64,000 nucleotides of DNA from contig NZ_GL890942.1 of the NCBI RefSeq assembly GCF_000211815.1, positions 64,130-128,129 on the forward strand. Reading direction: 5' to 3'. Shown here in pieces: positions 1 through 10,200 of this stretch; the stretch's first letter is position 1; every line of letters begins with the position of its first letter. The notes under the pieces are model-generated. The model was not told the DNA's origin. It worked only from the letters and a program-made list of their open reading frames with translations, and did not search any database. The position numbers were made by a program, and so were the translations under genes. The DNA is from Moorena producens 3L (GTDB taxonomy: Bacteria; Cyanobacteriota; Cyanobacteriia; Cyanobacteriales; Coleofasciculaceae).

Positions 1-240
<240 letters not shown>

Positions 241-952
241 ATATATGTACCTAATTACAAAGTTGACATGCTCCCTCTGAAAAGCCCAGCTCTTCAGTAA
301 TCAAATTTTAGTTGAACCCCAGAAATAGCTCTGCAAACTGGGGTGCGTGTAACTCAATAATTAATCTTGATTCGATCAATTGTATTGTATGGCAAAACGT
401 GCAGATATTGGTAGCAAACGCCTCATCAGTCTCGCTCCTAATGCTTGGGTGCAATGGGTAACCGGTAATCCCCAAGTGCGGGCATCTCAGTTACTTGATG
501 CTGAGTTTCAATGGATTAGTCGCGAAAGCGATGTAATTGTAAAAGCGTCTAGTCCTGAACACTCCGAATTTCTGATTCTCAATGAATTACAACTACGCTA
601 TGACCAGAACATGCCTCAGCGAATGCGCAATTATGTGGCTTTAGCTGAGGAAAAATACAACCTATCCGCAAATCCTGTATTAATTAATATCTTGCCGCCC
701 CCAGGCACAGTCACCATTGAAAATTGCTACGACAAGGAATTCATGGGATTAAAGGCGCGTCAAGATTATCGGGTAATTAATCTGTGGGAAGTAGAGGCTG
801 AATTAGTATTAGAACAACCTTTACCTCCCCTATTTCCATTTGTCCCGATCTTAAAAGGAGGTGGTAGCGAATCAAAATTGCGGTCAGCAGTGCAGGCGCT
901 ACGAGCGGATCAAACCCTAAATCAACTAGAACCGCTCTTAGAGGTTGTCTGA

Positions 953-1065
953 GAAGTCTCATTTGCTACATCCAAGCCCCCGTTGGTCCCCCAATTTTGG
1001 GGGACTTTTAGAAGCAAATTGACTCTTGTTCCCCCCAAAGTTGGGGGGCTAGGGGGGCAAAATTC
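953..1065. repeat. Dispersed G-run/C-run palindromic repeat inserted in the Rpn-like gene
   Basis: C-rich and G-rich runs (ccccc-aa-ttttggggg, then ccccccaaagttgggggg and ctaggggggc) form two nested inverted repeats. A close relative lies at 50443-50521, between two permease genes. Here it sits between two conserved blocks of the Rpn-like gene. Exact ends are uncertain. Confidence 0.6.
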
Positions 1066-1179
1066 AGTATCAAAAAACTTGGGAGATCTCCTCTTAGCTT
1101 TCTTTGCTAGCTTTGTGTTAGAGATACCCTTAATTCAACAAATCATGAGGTGGGATATGACAGTATTACGAGAATCACT

Positions 1180-1227
1180 TAGGTGCGCTTTCCGCATTAA
1201 GAATTAAATTCGCCACGGGTCGCACCT
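1180..1227. repeat. 44-bp-class palindromic repeat (ggtgcgc...gcgcacc family)
   Basis: This short inverted repeat reads ggtgcgctttccg, then an AT-rich centre with gaattaaattcgcc, then acgggtcgcacct. It interrupts the Rpn-like gene between RES and WYQEIL with a net gain of 48 bp and supplies a TAA. Further copies lie at 15738-15781, 15797-15840 and 17549-17592, with a perfectly symmetric relative at 29943-29991. Confidence 0.75.
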
Positions 1228-1441
1228 CTGGTATCAAGAGATTTTACAAGAGGGTCTTGCTCAAGGGATTCAACAAGGAATCAAACAAGAACGTCGAGGC
1301 AGTTTAGAGCGCATCCTTAAACTGCGATTTTCCGAGATTCCTGTCGAGATATCCGTCAGAAATCAAGCCTTAAATCTTGAACAATTAGAAGAGTTGATGG
1401 CCACAGCATTAACGGTTAACTCCCTAGATGAGAAAGCGTGA

Positions 1442-1684
1442 ACATTTGCCGAATTAATTAAATAAGGCCACAGCCCACCTCGACCGTGGGGTGGGTTTTC
1501 CTCTTGATTTTACAACTCCGATCAGTGACAGAACAGAGATATTCGCGCATCACCTCAAGTAGCACCATCTGTAGCGCATTAGCTGATAGCTGATAGCTGT
1601 TCGCACCTCAAGCAGCGTGGCCTTTGGCCAAGCGTGCGCGTAGCGCATTAGCTGATAGCTGATAGCTGATAGCTGATAGCTTAC
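1442..1684. repeat. Intergenic block with gctgatagct tandem repeats
   Basis: No gene is seen. From about 1577 there are repeated gctgatagct words and a gcgtggcctttggccaagcg palindromic repeat of the family seen throughout the window. The array runs up to the stop codon of the DUF1822 gene. Confidence 0.7.
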
Positions 1685-2671
1685 CTAAATTATAAATTTT
1701 TCCGTGATACTTATATCTCCCAATTTTAATCTGACACTGAATCGTTCCTCTGGTTGGCAACTGAAATCAATTTGGATCTTGTCGTTAGTTTTTCCAGCTT
1801 GAGCTTTCATACAAGAATTTCCCGATTCATCGAGTAAATTTACCTGCAAATCTGGTGGTAAATACATTGAATCACCCGCAGGATATAGCCGCATAAAAAT
1901 ATCAATATCTTCAGTATCAGGAGGTTGGAAATTCACTTGCAGCAGCAGGACTACCCCTTGACCAGCTAAGTCCATTAGCTTGGCTCGCATTGTTGATCTG
2001 TCATTACCTCTTAAAGCCTGTATGCTCGGTTCTTGCTTGGAGCGCCGCTTGATACCTAACTCCGATCCTCTGAAGGCAGTAACCGTTTTGAAACTAGACC
2101 TGTACCTATACTCAGGTAAAAGTGATGGTGGTGGTTGCCAATCTGCCTGAAATATTTCTTCAAACCATTGGGTTACCCTCACCGATTTCTTAATCCAATC
2201 AATCTTGTCAATTAGTGTATCGAGAGATTCAAGCTTTTCTAGGGGTAAAGGGTCTAGGGATTTAGCGATCGCATGATACGGAGCAAATCCCAATAACTCT
2301 ACCTGGTCTAATTGCTCACTGAACTGCACTGCCACATAACCAATCCGGTCTTCGGTCACTTCTAGTGGCACGTTCAAGGCTGACTGACCTGGTAGCACTG
2401 GACGACATTCCAATTTACCAATGTTGGGCAAAACCAAATCAGCTACATCCAACAATACTCTTAAACCCGGATTCCAACAATCACTTTGAGCAAGATTAGT
2501 TGGAATCTTGAGCCATTTAAGATAGTTTTTAACAGCATAAACTGCTAAAGTATTGAGATAGACGTGTTTTCCCTTCCTAGGGGTGGCTTGTTCAGCAGCA
2601 AACTGTGCTGCATAACTATGAGCGTATGGGCTAATAGAAACCTTAATGTTAGTTGATTCTGTAATAGTCAT
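1685..2671 (-). CDS. DUF1822 family protein
   Basis: A 328-residue soluble protein of the cyanobacterial DUF1822 family, of unknown function. Typical features are the N-terminal 'YLNTLAVYAVKNYLKWL' helix (about residues 39-55), the 'DCWNP' motif, and a central segment beginning IGYVAVQFSEQLDQVELLGFAP. The C-terminal half is beta-rich and resembles a C2-like or sandwich region (VVLLLQVNFQPP...). There is no signal peptide or membrane helix. Its ATG overlaps the stop of the upstream sigma-like gene by 4 bp (ATGA, 2668-2671), so the two are translationally coupled. In cyanobacteria DUF1822 genes commonly follow such sigma-like genes, so a shared regulatory role is likely but unproven. Confidence 0.8.
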   Translation of the reverse strand: MTITESTNIKVSISPYAHSYAAQFAAEQATPRKGKHVYLNTLAVYAVKNYLKWLKIPTNLAQSDCWNPGLRVLLDVADLVLPNIGKLECRPVLPGQSALNVPLEVTEDRIGYVAVQFSEQLDQVELLGFAPYHAIAKSLDPLPLEKLESLDTLIDKIDWIKKSVRVTQWFEEIFQADWQPPPSLLPEYRYRSSFKTVTAFRGSELGIKRRSKQEPSIQALRGNDRSTMRAKLMDLAGQGVVLLLQVNFQPPDTEDIDIFMRLYPAGDSMYLPPDLQVNLLDESGNSCMKAQAGKTNDKIQIDFSCQPEERFSVRLKLGDISITEKFII

Positions 2672-3543
2672 GGTTGATATCCAAACGTTTTACCAATATC
2701 TTGCAGCTTCGGCAGGCATTTTTTCTTCCAGTGAGAGTAGAGAGTTTGTTGGTTAGCGTTAAATTCTCTAGCAATGTCAGCAATTCTCTGGGGTGGTTCT
2801 TGTACTAGCAACCGCATTGCTAATAACTGACAATTACATTTGGGATATTTGCGGGGATGACAACCGATTAGTTTCCCATCTGGATCGTTTTTAATTTCTT
2901 CGAGAATCCCTTGACTTAGACGCTGGCGTTCAGCTGTCTGGATTGCTTCAATGTAATCATCCAGTCTACTCAAGGAAGGTCTAGGGTCTGGCAACCGGTC
3001 TTCTAGAGTCCTTGAATCCTCGTCACTGTTACCGATCGGTTGATTAGTGCTAATCCTTGGATATTTACTATCTGAGATATATAAATCTCGGATGCGCCAG
3101 CGTAAATATCCGTTGATCCAGGTAACTAAGCTTTTTTCAACGGAGGTTGAACTTGGCTCAAACTGGTACAGATTGCGGATGACCCATTCCCAGGTTCGAT
3201 TTAACGCCTCTAGATAGTCTACGTGGGAAGATTTGTAAATGCCAGGTAGATTTTGAATAACGCTCAGGAGACGATTCAAGGCTTTCTGCCGCTCAGGACT
3301 TCGGTCTGGGTAGCGGGATACTGCTTCAATTAGGTTTCTTAGGATTTGATCCACAGGAGTCTTTTTCCCCAGCTGCCCTGCCTTTGGCTGCCATAGTTGA
3401 GCAACACCAATGGAGCGGTCGCAAACCAGGATACGAGAGTCTACATGGGTGAATTTTAACTGACTTTTAACTAACCAATTAAACTCCCAGTAGCTGGTAT
3501 GACTGCTGATAGGCTGGATGCACCCTGATACATTAACCACCAT
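2668..3543 (-). CDS. RNA polymerase sigma-70-like protein upstream of DUF1822
   Basis: A 291-residue protein that looks like a divergent sigma-70 family member. The middle (about 95-160) has helical, Trp- and Arg-rich sequence (LNRTWEWVIRNLYQF, YLRWRIRDLY) resembling sigma region 2. The C-terminus (about 243-285) has a helix-turn-helix of the region 4 type: RIADIAREFNANQQTLYSHWKKKCLPKL. ATG 3543 is preceded by GAGG. It is translationally coupled to the DUF1822 gene. Whether it binds core polymerase is not known; the region 2 motifs are weak. An alternative is a DNA-binding regulator that lost sigma activity. Confidence 0.65.
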   Translation of the reverse strand: MVVNVSGCIQPISSHTSYWEFNWLVKSQLKFTHVDSRILVCDRSIGVAQLWQPKAGQLGKKTPVDQILRNLIEAVSRYPDRSPERQKALNRLLSVIQNLPGIYKSSHVDYLEALNRTWEWVIRNLYQFEPSSTSVEKSLVTWINGYLRWRIRDLYISDSKYPRISTNQPIGNSDEDSRTLEDRLPDPRPSLSRLDDYIEAIQTAERQRLSQGILEEIKNDPDGKLIGCHPRKYPKCNCQLLAMRLLVQEPPQRIADIAREFNANQQTLYSHWKKKCLPKLQDIGKTFGYQP

Positions 3544-4360
3544 TGTTAATCCTCTCGATTGCTTACCCGTAGTTGTTCTACCAAGCCTAGATAACTCAGA
3601 GGCTGGCTTTGGGTCATTGACCAGTGGGGAAGTTGGTAATGGTGGTTCACTATCATGACTAGTACTGTTTTGAACTCTCTATGTACTTATCAGCCCTAGC
3701 TGAGCATTTTATGAATCCGATTTTTGGAACCCGAGCCGGTTGACTGAAAAAACTCTCCTGTGTGTTACTGCTATGTAAACAGCCCAAGAAGCCTTCTTGA
3801 CTCAGCCTTCTCAAGATTAGGCTGAGTTTGTGATAATATTGTGAGGTCTCTACAGTCAAGTCTCTACCGTCTTGTTTCTACTGAGATTTAGGAAGCTAGC
3901 TTCACAGAGTATAATTTTTTGTTTTTACCTGAATTCCCCATAAGCAACTCTCCTATGATTGAGTATTTGTATTCTAGGAAATAGTTTAGTAAAAAAATAA
4001 CACTTTTTTGCTAGATGATATATACCTTGTGGCCAACTTAATTTTTAAGTCTTTAAAATTCTTGATTGCTGACCTTGAAAAATCTTTTAATTTAGTCCTG
4101 TCTTCCCGATTCCTTATTTCCTACTCCCTACTCCGAAGCTCCGAAACTCGGAATCTCCCCTGCTTTGGAAGCTCCCCTGCTTTGGAAGCTCCCTTGCTCC
4201 CCGTGCTCTAGTCACCAGGGATTTGATATAACCCCCTTGGGTGGAAGAGCTGAGTTCACCCTGATGGGAAAGAATAGCGCTAGATAAAAACCATGATTTT
4301 ATCAGCAATTTTGCCCTTGCCATTAACAAATTTTCTGTATAAGGTGCTATACTTTAATAT
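3544..4360. other. Intergenic region, no convincing gene
   Basis: About 800 bp between divergent genes. An open frame at 3659-3859 (minus) has no recognisable similarity and no good ribosome site, so it is not called. Around 4109-4200 there is a small array of a unit like gctcccctgctttggaa. The sequence just before 4361 is AT-rich (tatact at 4348-4353) and may hold the promoter of the CheY gene. Confidence 0.5.
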
Positions 4361-4723
4361 ATGAAAACTGTTTTGGTGGTAGAAGATAGCGTAACAGAAA
4401 GACAGTACCTAACTCGCTGTTTGCAACAAGCGGGTTTGGGGGTTACTGGCGTGGCTAGTGTAGAGGAGGCTCGGGAAAAATTATCTCACCATACACCAGA
4501 TTTAGTGGTTTTAGATGTAATTTTGCCTGGTCAAAGTGGTTTTGAGTTTTGTCGAGCCCTGAAAGTTAATCCTCACACTAGCCAGATTCCTGTGGTGATT
4601 TGCTCCACCAAAGGTACTGAGGTGGACAAAATTTGGGGAAAGATGCTGGGGGCTGATGCCTACTTAGCTAAACCAGTGACTCCAGAAGAACTGCTGTGTA
4701 CCCTAGAGGAGCTGATTCAATAG
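4361..4723 (+). CDS. CheY/PilH-type single-domain response regulator
   Basis: A stand-alone receiver domain of 120 residues. The acidic pocket is E8-D9, the phospho-acceptor is D52 (VVLDVILPG), the switch residue is S82 or T83, and the conserved lysine is K104 (AKP). There is no output domain. It begins the taxis locus and faces the PatA-like gene tail to tail across about 100 bp. In Synechocystis-type loci the matching protein is PixH/PilH, which receives phosphate from the CheA hybrid and tunes type IV pilus movement. That role is inferred from context. Confidence 0.85.
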   Translation: MKTVLVVEDSVTERQYLTRCLQQAGLGVTGVASVEEAREKLSHHTPDLVVLDVILPGQSGFEFCRALKVNPHTSQIPVVICSTKGTEVDKIWGKMLGADAYLAKPVTPEELLCTLEELIQ

Positions 4724-4829
4724 TTAGGGTTTGTTGACTGTTAACCGTTGACCGTTAAGTGTTAACCTAGGACAATTCTGGATTCCCCCCACCTCCAGAC
4801 TCTTCCTTCACTTACGGACTCTTCTCTTT

Positions 4830-6173
4830 TTAAACTGGATCGGTCTTGCAAGGCGAGGTTGTATGATACTTGCGCACCGTTGCCACTACTTTTTGATTGT
4901 CGATTGGTTTGCTAAGGAAATCAGTGGCCCCAACGATTCTGGCTCTTACCCGGTCTACAATACCATCTTTAGCAGTCAGAATAATCACTGGTGTATTGGC
5001 AAACATTGACACCCGGCGGATCTGGGCGCACATTTCGTAGCCATTAACAATCGGCATCACCAAATCCAAGAATATTAAATCTGGCTTATGCTTGAGTAGC
5101 AAAGGTAGAGCTTGGATAGAGTCTTGGATTCCTAAAAATCGATAACCTGCTGATTGAATCACTTCCTTCATAATTTTACAGGTTTGGGGGTGATCATCAA
5201 TACAGACTATTAATGCCTGATCAGACTTCTTCTGGGATTTTGGGGTTTGGGATTTTGGGGTTTGGGATTTTGGGGTTTGGGATTTTGGGGTTTGGGATTT
5301 TTGGCTACTAATGCCTGCCTTGGCGGGGATATCTACAAATTTGGGAGCGCTCAAGTCAGGCACTTCTACTAGTTCAATCAGTTGTTTCTTAATATAAGGA
5401 TAAAGCGATCGCATCAGCAGTAACAGATCTCGTTTGAGCAGGGCTGCTATATCTCGCAGGGTGCGCTTACCGTTGATTAACGTTACCAGATTTTTGTAGG
5501 TAGCCACTGAGGTTTGCTGTTGCAAAACCGACTTTTGCAACAGCACCGGTGCATAGTCAGGAGAAACACCCTCCCAACCCATTTCTGACCACTGCTGCCA
5601 GACCTGTTGAACTTGCTTGATAGTTGGTTCTAGCTCTAACATCCACGTTTGTGGCAAAATCCCCTGCATAGAGGGACGTATTCCCAACTGGGCATTGAGC
5701 AAGAAATTGTCAGGCTTCTTTACCCTAGTTTCAATCGCGTTTGAGGACACAGAACCATTACTGGGTTGAATAAGGGTTTGGTCCGGAGAAACTAAGGTTA
5801 GGCTCTGGAGGATATCAAACAATATTTCTGCCACAATGCCTTGAATTACAACCACCGTCTGTTGAGGGTTGATCATTCGCTTCCGTGCTAACAGCACCAT
5901 CAACTGGTAGTCCCAACAGGACCCTGGCTCTATCTTTTTCAGGGCAATCCGATTAGGATTAACCTCAGGACAATGATAGATTATCTGCCGACGCCAACGC
6001 CTAGTGGGATGAACACTGCCAGATGCCCATACCAAACGCCCATAGCTCAAGTAGAGGCTCCATTGCTGAGCAGTTGACACCTTCAGATCCAGTCGGCCAG
6101 TAAATTTTTCGTGACCGTAGCGTACTAGCTTAGAACTCAAGCTATTAAAGGTAGATTCAACCCTGGTTTTCAT
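4830..6173 (-). CDS. PatA/PixG-like response regulator (PATAN/DUF4388 plus receiver)
   Basis: A 447-residue protein. The N-terminal 250 or so residues form a PATAN/DUF4388-like domain (FTGRLDL..., LYLSYGRLVWASG, the PQTWMLELE segment). The C-terminal receiver (about 325-440) has the acidic pair in CIDDHPQ, the phospho-acceptor in FLDLVMP and the SKP lysine. The linker contains a near-perfect tandem repeat of the pentapeptide QTPKS, encoded by 15-bp units at 5233-5302. PatA-like CheYs start the pix and hmp/pil taxis operons of cyanobacteria. Here the gene points away from the cheW-mcp-cheA genes, which is less usual. It probably links phosphotransfer from CheA to pilus motors. Confidence 0.82.
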   Translation of the reverse strand: MKTRVESTFNSLSSKLVRYGHEKFTGRLDLKVSTAQQWSLYLSYGRLVWASGSVHPTRRWRRQIIYHCPEVNPNRIALKKIEPGSCWDYQLMVLLARKRMINPQQTVVVIQGIVAEILFDILQSLTLVSPDQTLIQPSNGSVSSNAIETRVKKPDNFLLNAQLGIRPSMQGILPQTWMLELEPTIKQVQQVWQQWSEMGWEGVSPDYAPVLLQKSVLQQQTSVATYKNLVTLINGKRTLRDIAALLKRDLLLLMRSLYPYIKKQLIELVEVPDLSAPKFVDIPAKAGISSQKSQTPKSQTPKSQTPKSQTPKSQKKSDQALIVCIDDHPQTCKIMKEVIQSAGYRFLGIQDSIQALPLLLKHKPDLIFLDLVMPIVNGYEMCAQIRRVSMFANTPVIILTAKDGIVDRVRARIVGATDFLSKPIDNQKVVATVRKYHTTSPCKTDPV

Positions 6174-6313
6174 TGGCCCATAAATTCACGCAATTCTAAA
6201 AACGTGAGCATTCACTCTAACCAAAATTAAAAATTATTACAAATCAAGTGATTAAATACCAAGTAATTGTATTTATCATAAATTTTTGATCATTTCGATA
6301 GTAACTTGGTGTG

Positions 6314-7258
6314 ATGAGCAAAGAGCAGATTTCCAAGACAAGCAAAATTTTACAATTAGCTAAACAAGGAAACCCAAAAGTCATCGCTGCCATGCTGAAT
6401 CATAAACTTCAGCACGAAGGTATTATAGCTAAAGTTAAACTATACGATAGCTGTTTATTGGTTTTACTGGAAGCAGACCCCGCTCCTAAGCCAGGAGCCG
6501 TGGTAAGATTTATCTACCACACAATCAGCAAGCTAAAACCAAACTCAATTGATACCGTCAAAATTTTGGGGCGTAGCCTAACCGAGAAACAACCAGCATG
6601 GCGCAAACAAATTAAACTAGAAAGCATTCCGGTGGTGCTCGACTTATCTACTTGGCTAGAGTCAGGCTCAACGGTGAGAACTAATCAAGTTCATTATCCT
6701 GTCTCCTGGCAGAAAAATGAACATAATTTCCAGGGGAATCAAGCTCAATTACCTCTGGCTACCTCCGTTAAGGTCAGTGTTGATGCCCAACTTCCCCCCC
6801 AGGAGAAATTTTTGCGCTTCCAGGTAGGGTCTGGCAATGGGGCTTTGTTACAGGTAAACTACATCCAAGCAATTCTGAATGTGTCGGTTGCTGAAATTTT
6901 GCCAATTCCCCATACTGCCGATAGTGTGATTGGGATTTACAACTGGCGTAGTGAAATGCTGTGGTTGTTAGATCTAAACTATCTGCTAGGATTTCCTGCT
7001 GTTTGGCAACCCAAGTACATCTCCAGGACAAAAATCATGGTGATTGTACTTCAAGTCAACAGCAAACTGCTGGGACTGGTGGTTTCACAAGTGGAAGAAA
7101 TAGAACAGCACCATTGGGAAAACTTACAACCCCCTGATCGATTATTGCCCCTCAGATTTGGACACTTTGTCAAAGCCTATCTTCCCGAAGCTAGTAGTAT
7201 TATCTTAGATGCCCAACGAATTGTCCAAGCAGCAGTTGATATAAAGTATGAAGTATAA
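6314..7258 (+). CDS. CheW-domain protein with long N-terminal extension (PixI-like)
   Basis: A 314-residue coupling protein. The CheW-like SH3-type domain occupies about residues 165-310 (KFLRFQV..., IPHTADSVIGIYNWRSEMLWLLDLNYLLG, KLLGLVVSQVEEIEQ). Residues 1-160 are an extension with no domain I recognise. A GTG lies one codon upstream (6311); ATG 6314 is preferred. It is followed after 23 bp by the MCP gene and is probably co-transcribed with it and cheA. Known role: CheW couples chemoreceptors to CheA. Confidence 0.85.
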   Translation: MSKEQISKTSKILQLAKQGNPKVIAAMLNHKLQHEGIIAKVKLYDSCLLVLLEADPAPKPGAVVRFIYHTISKLKPNSIDTVKILGRSLTEKQPAWRKQIKLESIPVVLDLSTWLESGSTVRTNQVHYPVSWQKNEHNFQGNQAQLPLATSVKVSVDAQLPPQEKFLRFQVGSGNGALLQVNYIQAILNVSVAEILPIPHTADSVIGIYNWRSEMLWLLDLNYLLGFPAVWQPKYISRTKIMVIVLQVNSKLLGLVVSQVEEIEQHHWENLQPPDRLLPLRFGHFVKAYLPEASSIILDAQRIVQAAVDIKYEV

Positions 7259-7281
7259 GTAAAATTTACGACTCTAGACAG

Positions 7282-10200
7282 ATGTCAGAAGCACAATGGG
7301 ATGATAATGATTCAGAACTGCTATTAGAAAATCACAATCTCCTCAAGGAGAATACTCCGCAATTTTTTAACTCTGCTCGCCCTAACCTAGAGGGATTTAA
7401 GGTTAACCTAGACAGGCTAAAAACTGATCTAGAGCAACGCCGAAGGGTAGATAAGTTAGACCTGAAAAAAAATTTGGAGCAATTTGAATCCTTTGGTCAG
7501 GAGGTTGAGCAGTTTACGGCAGGGGTGAATCTGGAAATTCAGCAATTGAAGCTTAGCTACGAAGAGGCACTCCAACAACAGTTCCAAGCCCAGCATGAAA
7601 AATTGTTAGAGCTGAGCAGATTAATGAGTGAAGCTGGGGACTGGGAAACCTTACTAAACAATACAGTCAATGGGGTTCAACATCTAAGCCTTGCCGAGCG
7701 GGTGTTAATTTATCGCTTCAATTCTGCTCGCACCGGAATAGTTTTGGCAGAAGCCGTAGAACGGGGGTGGACTCCTGCGGTCGGGGAAACCCTAGATGCT
7801 ACTGCTTTTGGGGCTGACTTGTCCACAGAGTATTTGCAGCAGTCAAGGGTAATTATCGATCACGTCAGCAATGATTCGGTCACTCCCTACCAACTCCAGC
7901 TGCTGGATAAATTTCAAGTTCAATCGAGTCTCAGCTTATGCTTGCCCGTATCGGGGAAAGCTTGGGGTTTGTTGGTCCTGCAGCAATGCCTGGTACAGAC
8001 AAACCAAGACAGGTCGGTTCCATCCTGGACTCCACAACAGATTAATTCCTTTCAAACTATTGCCACAGAACTATCCCTTCACCTAACTACCCACGAGTTA
8101 CGCACTCAGTTGCAACAGCAGCAGGCGCGGGAGGCAACTGTGGCGAAAGTCATTAACAAAATCCGCCGTTCTCTGGATATCAAGACTATTTTCCAGACCA
8201 CTACTCAAGAAGTGCGACAGCTGCTCAACACTGACCGAGCCGTTATCTATCGCTTTAATCCCGATTGGAGTGGTGAATTTGTAGCAGAGTCTGTGGCTGG
8301 AGGCTGGATTTCTTTGCTTCAGAGCCAGACTCATAGTCCAACCCTAAGGGCTGATATCAGCGCATGCAGCATCCAACAATTGGCTACTCAACCAATTAAT
8401 CAGGTCGATACTTATCTTCAAGAAACCCAGGGGGGTTCCTATAGTAGGGGGGAAACCTACCGGGTGGTGGAGGATATCTACAATCAGGAGTTCACCCCTT
8501 GTTATCTTCAAGTGCTAGAAAGTTATCAGGTCAGAGCTTATGTGATTGTAGCTATTTACCAGAATGAAAAACTCTGGGGATTATTGGCTACCTATCAAAA
8601 CTCTGATCTCAGGCAATGGCAGGAGTCAGAGGTTAGCTGGATGCTAGAGATTGCAGCTGAGTTAGAAGTAGCATTGCAACACTCTGAGCTACTGGAGGCA
8701 CAACGGTTAAAGTCTGAGGAATTACATCAAGCAGCAGAACGGGAAAGAGTATTGACTAAGGTCACGGATAAAATTCAACAATCCCAAGACCTACGCACTA
8801 TTTTTAATGTTACCACCAACGAAGTTCGTAAACTCTTAGGGGTTGACCGTGTTACGATATATCGCTTCAATTCTGATTGGAGTGGCTCCTTTGTTGCTGA
8901 GTCGGTGGCTAGTGGCTGGAGCTCTCTAATCCAGGAACAGACTAATAATCCCCTCATCAACAAAAATATTAGTGAATGTATCGTGAAAACGGTGGCTGGA
9001 AATACCCCTGAGCAGTTTAGCCAGCAAGCCCCAACCATCCGAGATACCTATCTGCAAACCATCCAAGGCAATCTCTCTAGCCAAGACAAACCCTTCTGGG
9101 TGGTTAGTGATATCTACGAAGGGGATTTTTCAAGTTGTTATATCGAGCAGCTAGAGCGATATCAGGCCAGAGCCTATACTATTGTGCCAATTTTCCAAGG
9201 GGATAAGCTGTGGGGTTTACTGGCTGCTTATCAAAATTCTGAGCCTAGGGATTGGCAAGGGGAAGAGATTAATTGGATGGTTCAGATTGCGGCTCAGATC
9301 AGTATACCCTTGCAGCGAGCTGAGTATTTGGAACAATTGCGGACGCAATCCCAAAAACTAGCAGAATTAGCATCACAGGAAAAGGAGGCTAGGGAATTAT
9401 TCCAACAGCGTGCTATTGATTTGCTTACAGCTGTCCGACCTGCTCTAGACGGTGACTTGACCGTTAGAGCTCCGATTACCAATGATGAACTTGGGACTAT
9501 TGCAGATGCTTACAACAACACCATCCAGAGTTTACGGGAAATTGTGATCCAGGTACTCTCAGCTTCTGTCAAAGTCGCTGAAACTGCTACACAGAGTGAA
9601 GCAGCAATTACTAAAGTTTCCCAAGAAGCCCAGCATCAGTGTCAGGAGTTGACCCAAGGGATTGATCAAATCCAGAGCATGGTTAACTCTACCCAAGCCG
9701 TAACCGCTAGCGCCCAATCCATCGACCGAGCTGTGCAAGAGGCAAACCAAAAAGTAGCATCGGGGGAGACAGCTATGAACCGCACAGTGGAGGGAATTCT
9801 AGGAATTCGGGACAGTGTGGAGGAAGCCAGCCACCAAATTAGACAGTTAAGTCAATACTCCCAAAATGTTGACCGGGTATTGAATTTGATTAGTGATTTT
9901 GCCACCCAAACCCAGCTACTCTCCCTCAATGCTGCTCTCGAAGCCACCAGGGCTGGGGAGTATGGTAAAGGATTTGCGGTAGTAGCTGATGAGGTGCGCT
10001 CCTTAGCTCGACAGTCGGCCAAGGCAACTACGGAAATTTCTAATTTAGTTGCTGAAATCCGCACTCAGACCCGAGAGGTGATTAAAGTGACCGAAGTGGC
10101 GATCGCTCAGGTTAATACTGGCACGGAATTGGTAGAAGAAAGCAAGGGCAATCTAAATGCGATCGCATCAGCTACTGGTGAGATTAGCCAGTTAGTTGCA

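Larger units (their letters stand above)
389..1441 (+). pseudogene. Rpn/DUF4351 family putative transposase-nuclease, interrupted by two repeats
   Basis: This belongs to the cyanobacterial Rpn-like (PD-(D/E)XK nuclease, DUF4351 C-terminus) family. One frame runs from ATG 389 to TGA 1441. Three coding blocks are recognisable: the N-terminal nuclease-like body (389 to about 940), the conserved LLAFFASFVLE...IMRWDMTVLRES block (about 1087-1177), and the Gln/Glu-rich tail WYQEILQEG...LEQLEELM (1229-1438). Two in-frame stops (TGA 950-952, TAA 1205-1207) both fall in or at the edge of inserted dispersed repeats, and both insertions keep the frame. The gene is therefore split rather than frameshifted. 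A TTG at 380 could extend the start by three codons, but ATG 389 is preferred. It is probably inactive as a full-length protein. The first 187 residues could still be made. Confidence 0.7.

Noticed and set aside
3659..3859. 66-codon frame on the minus strand
   Set aside because: No ribosome site, no recognisable domain; typical chance frame.
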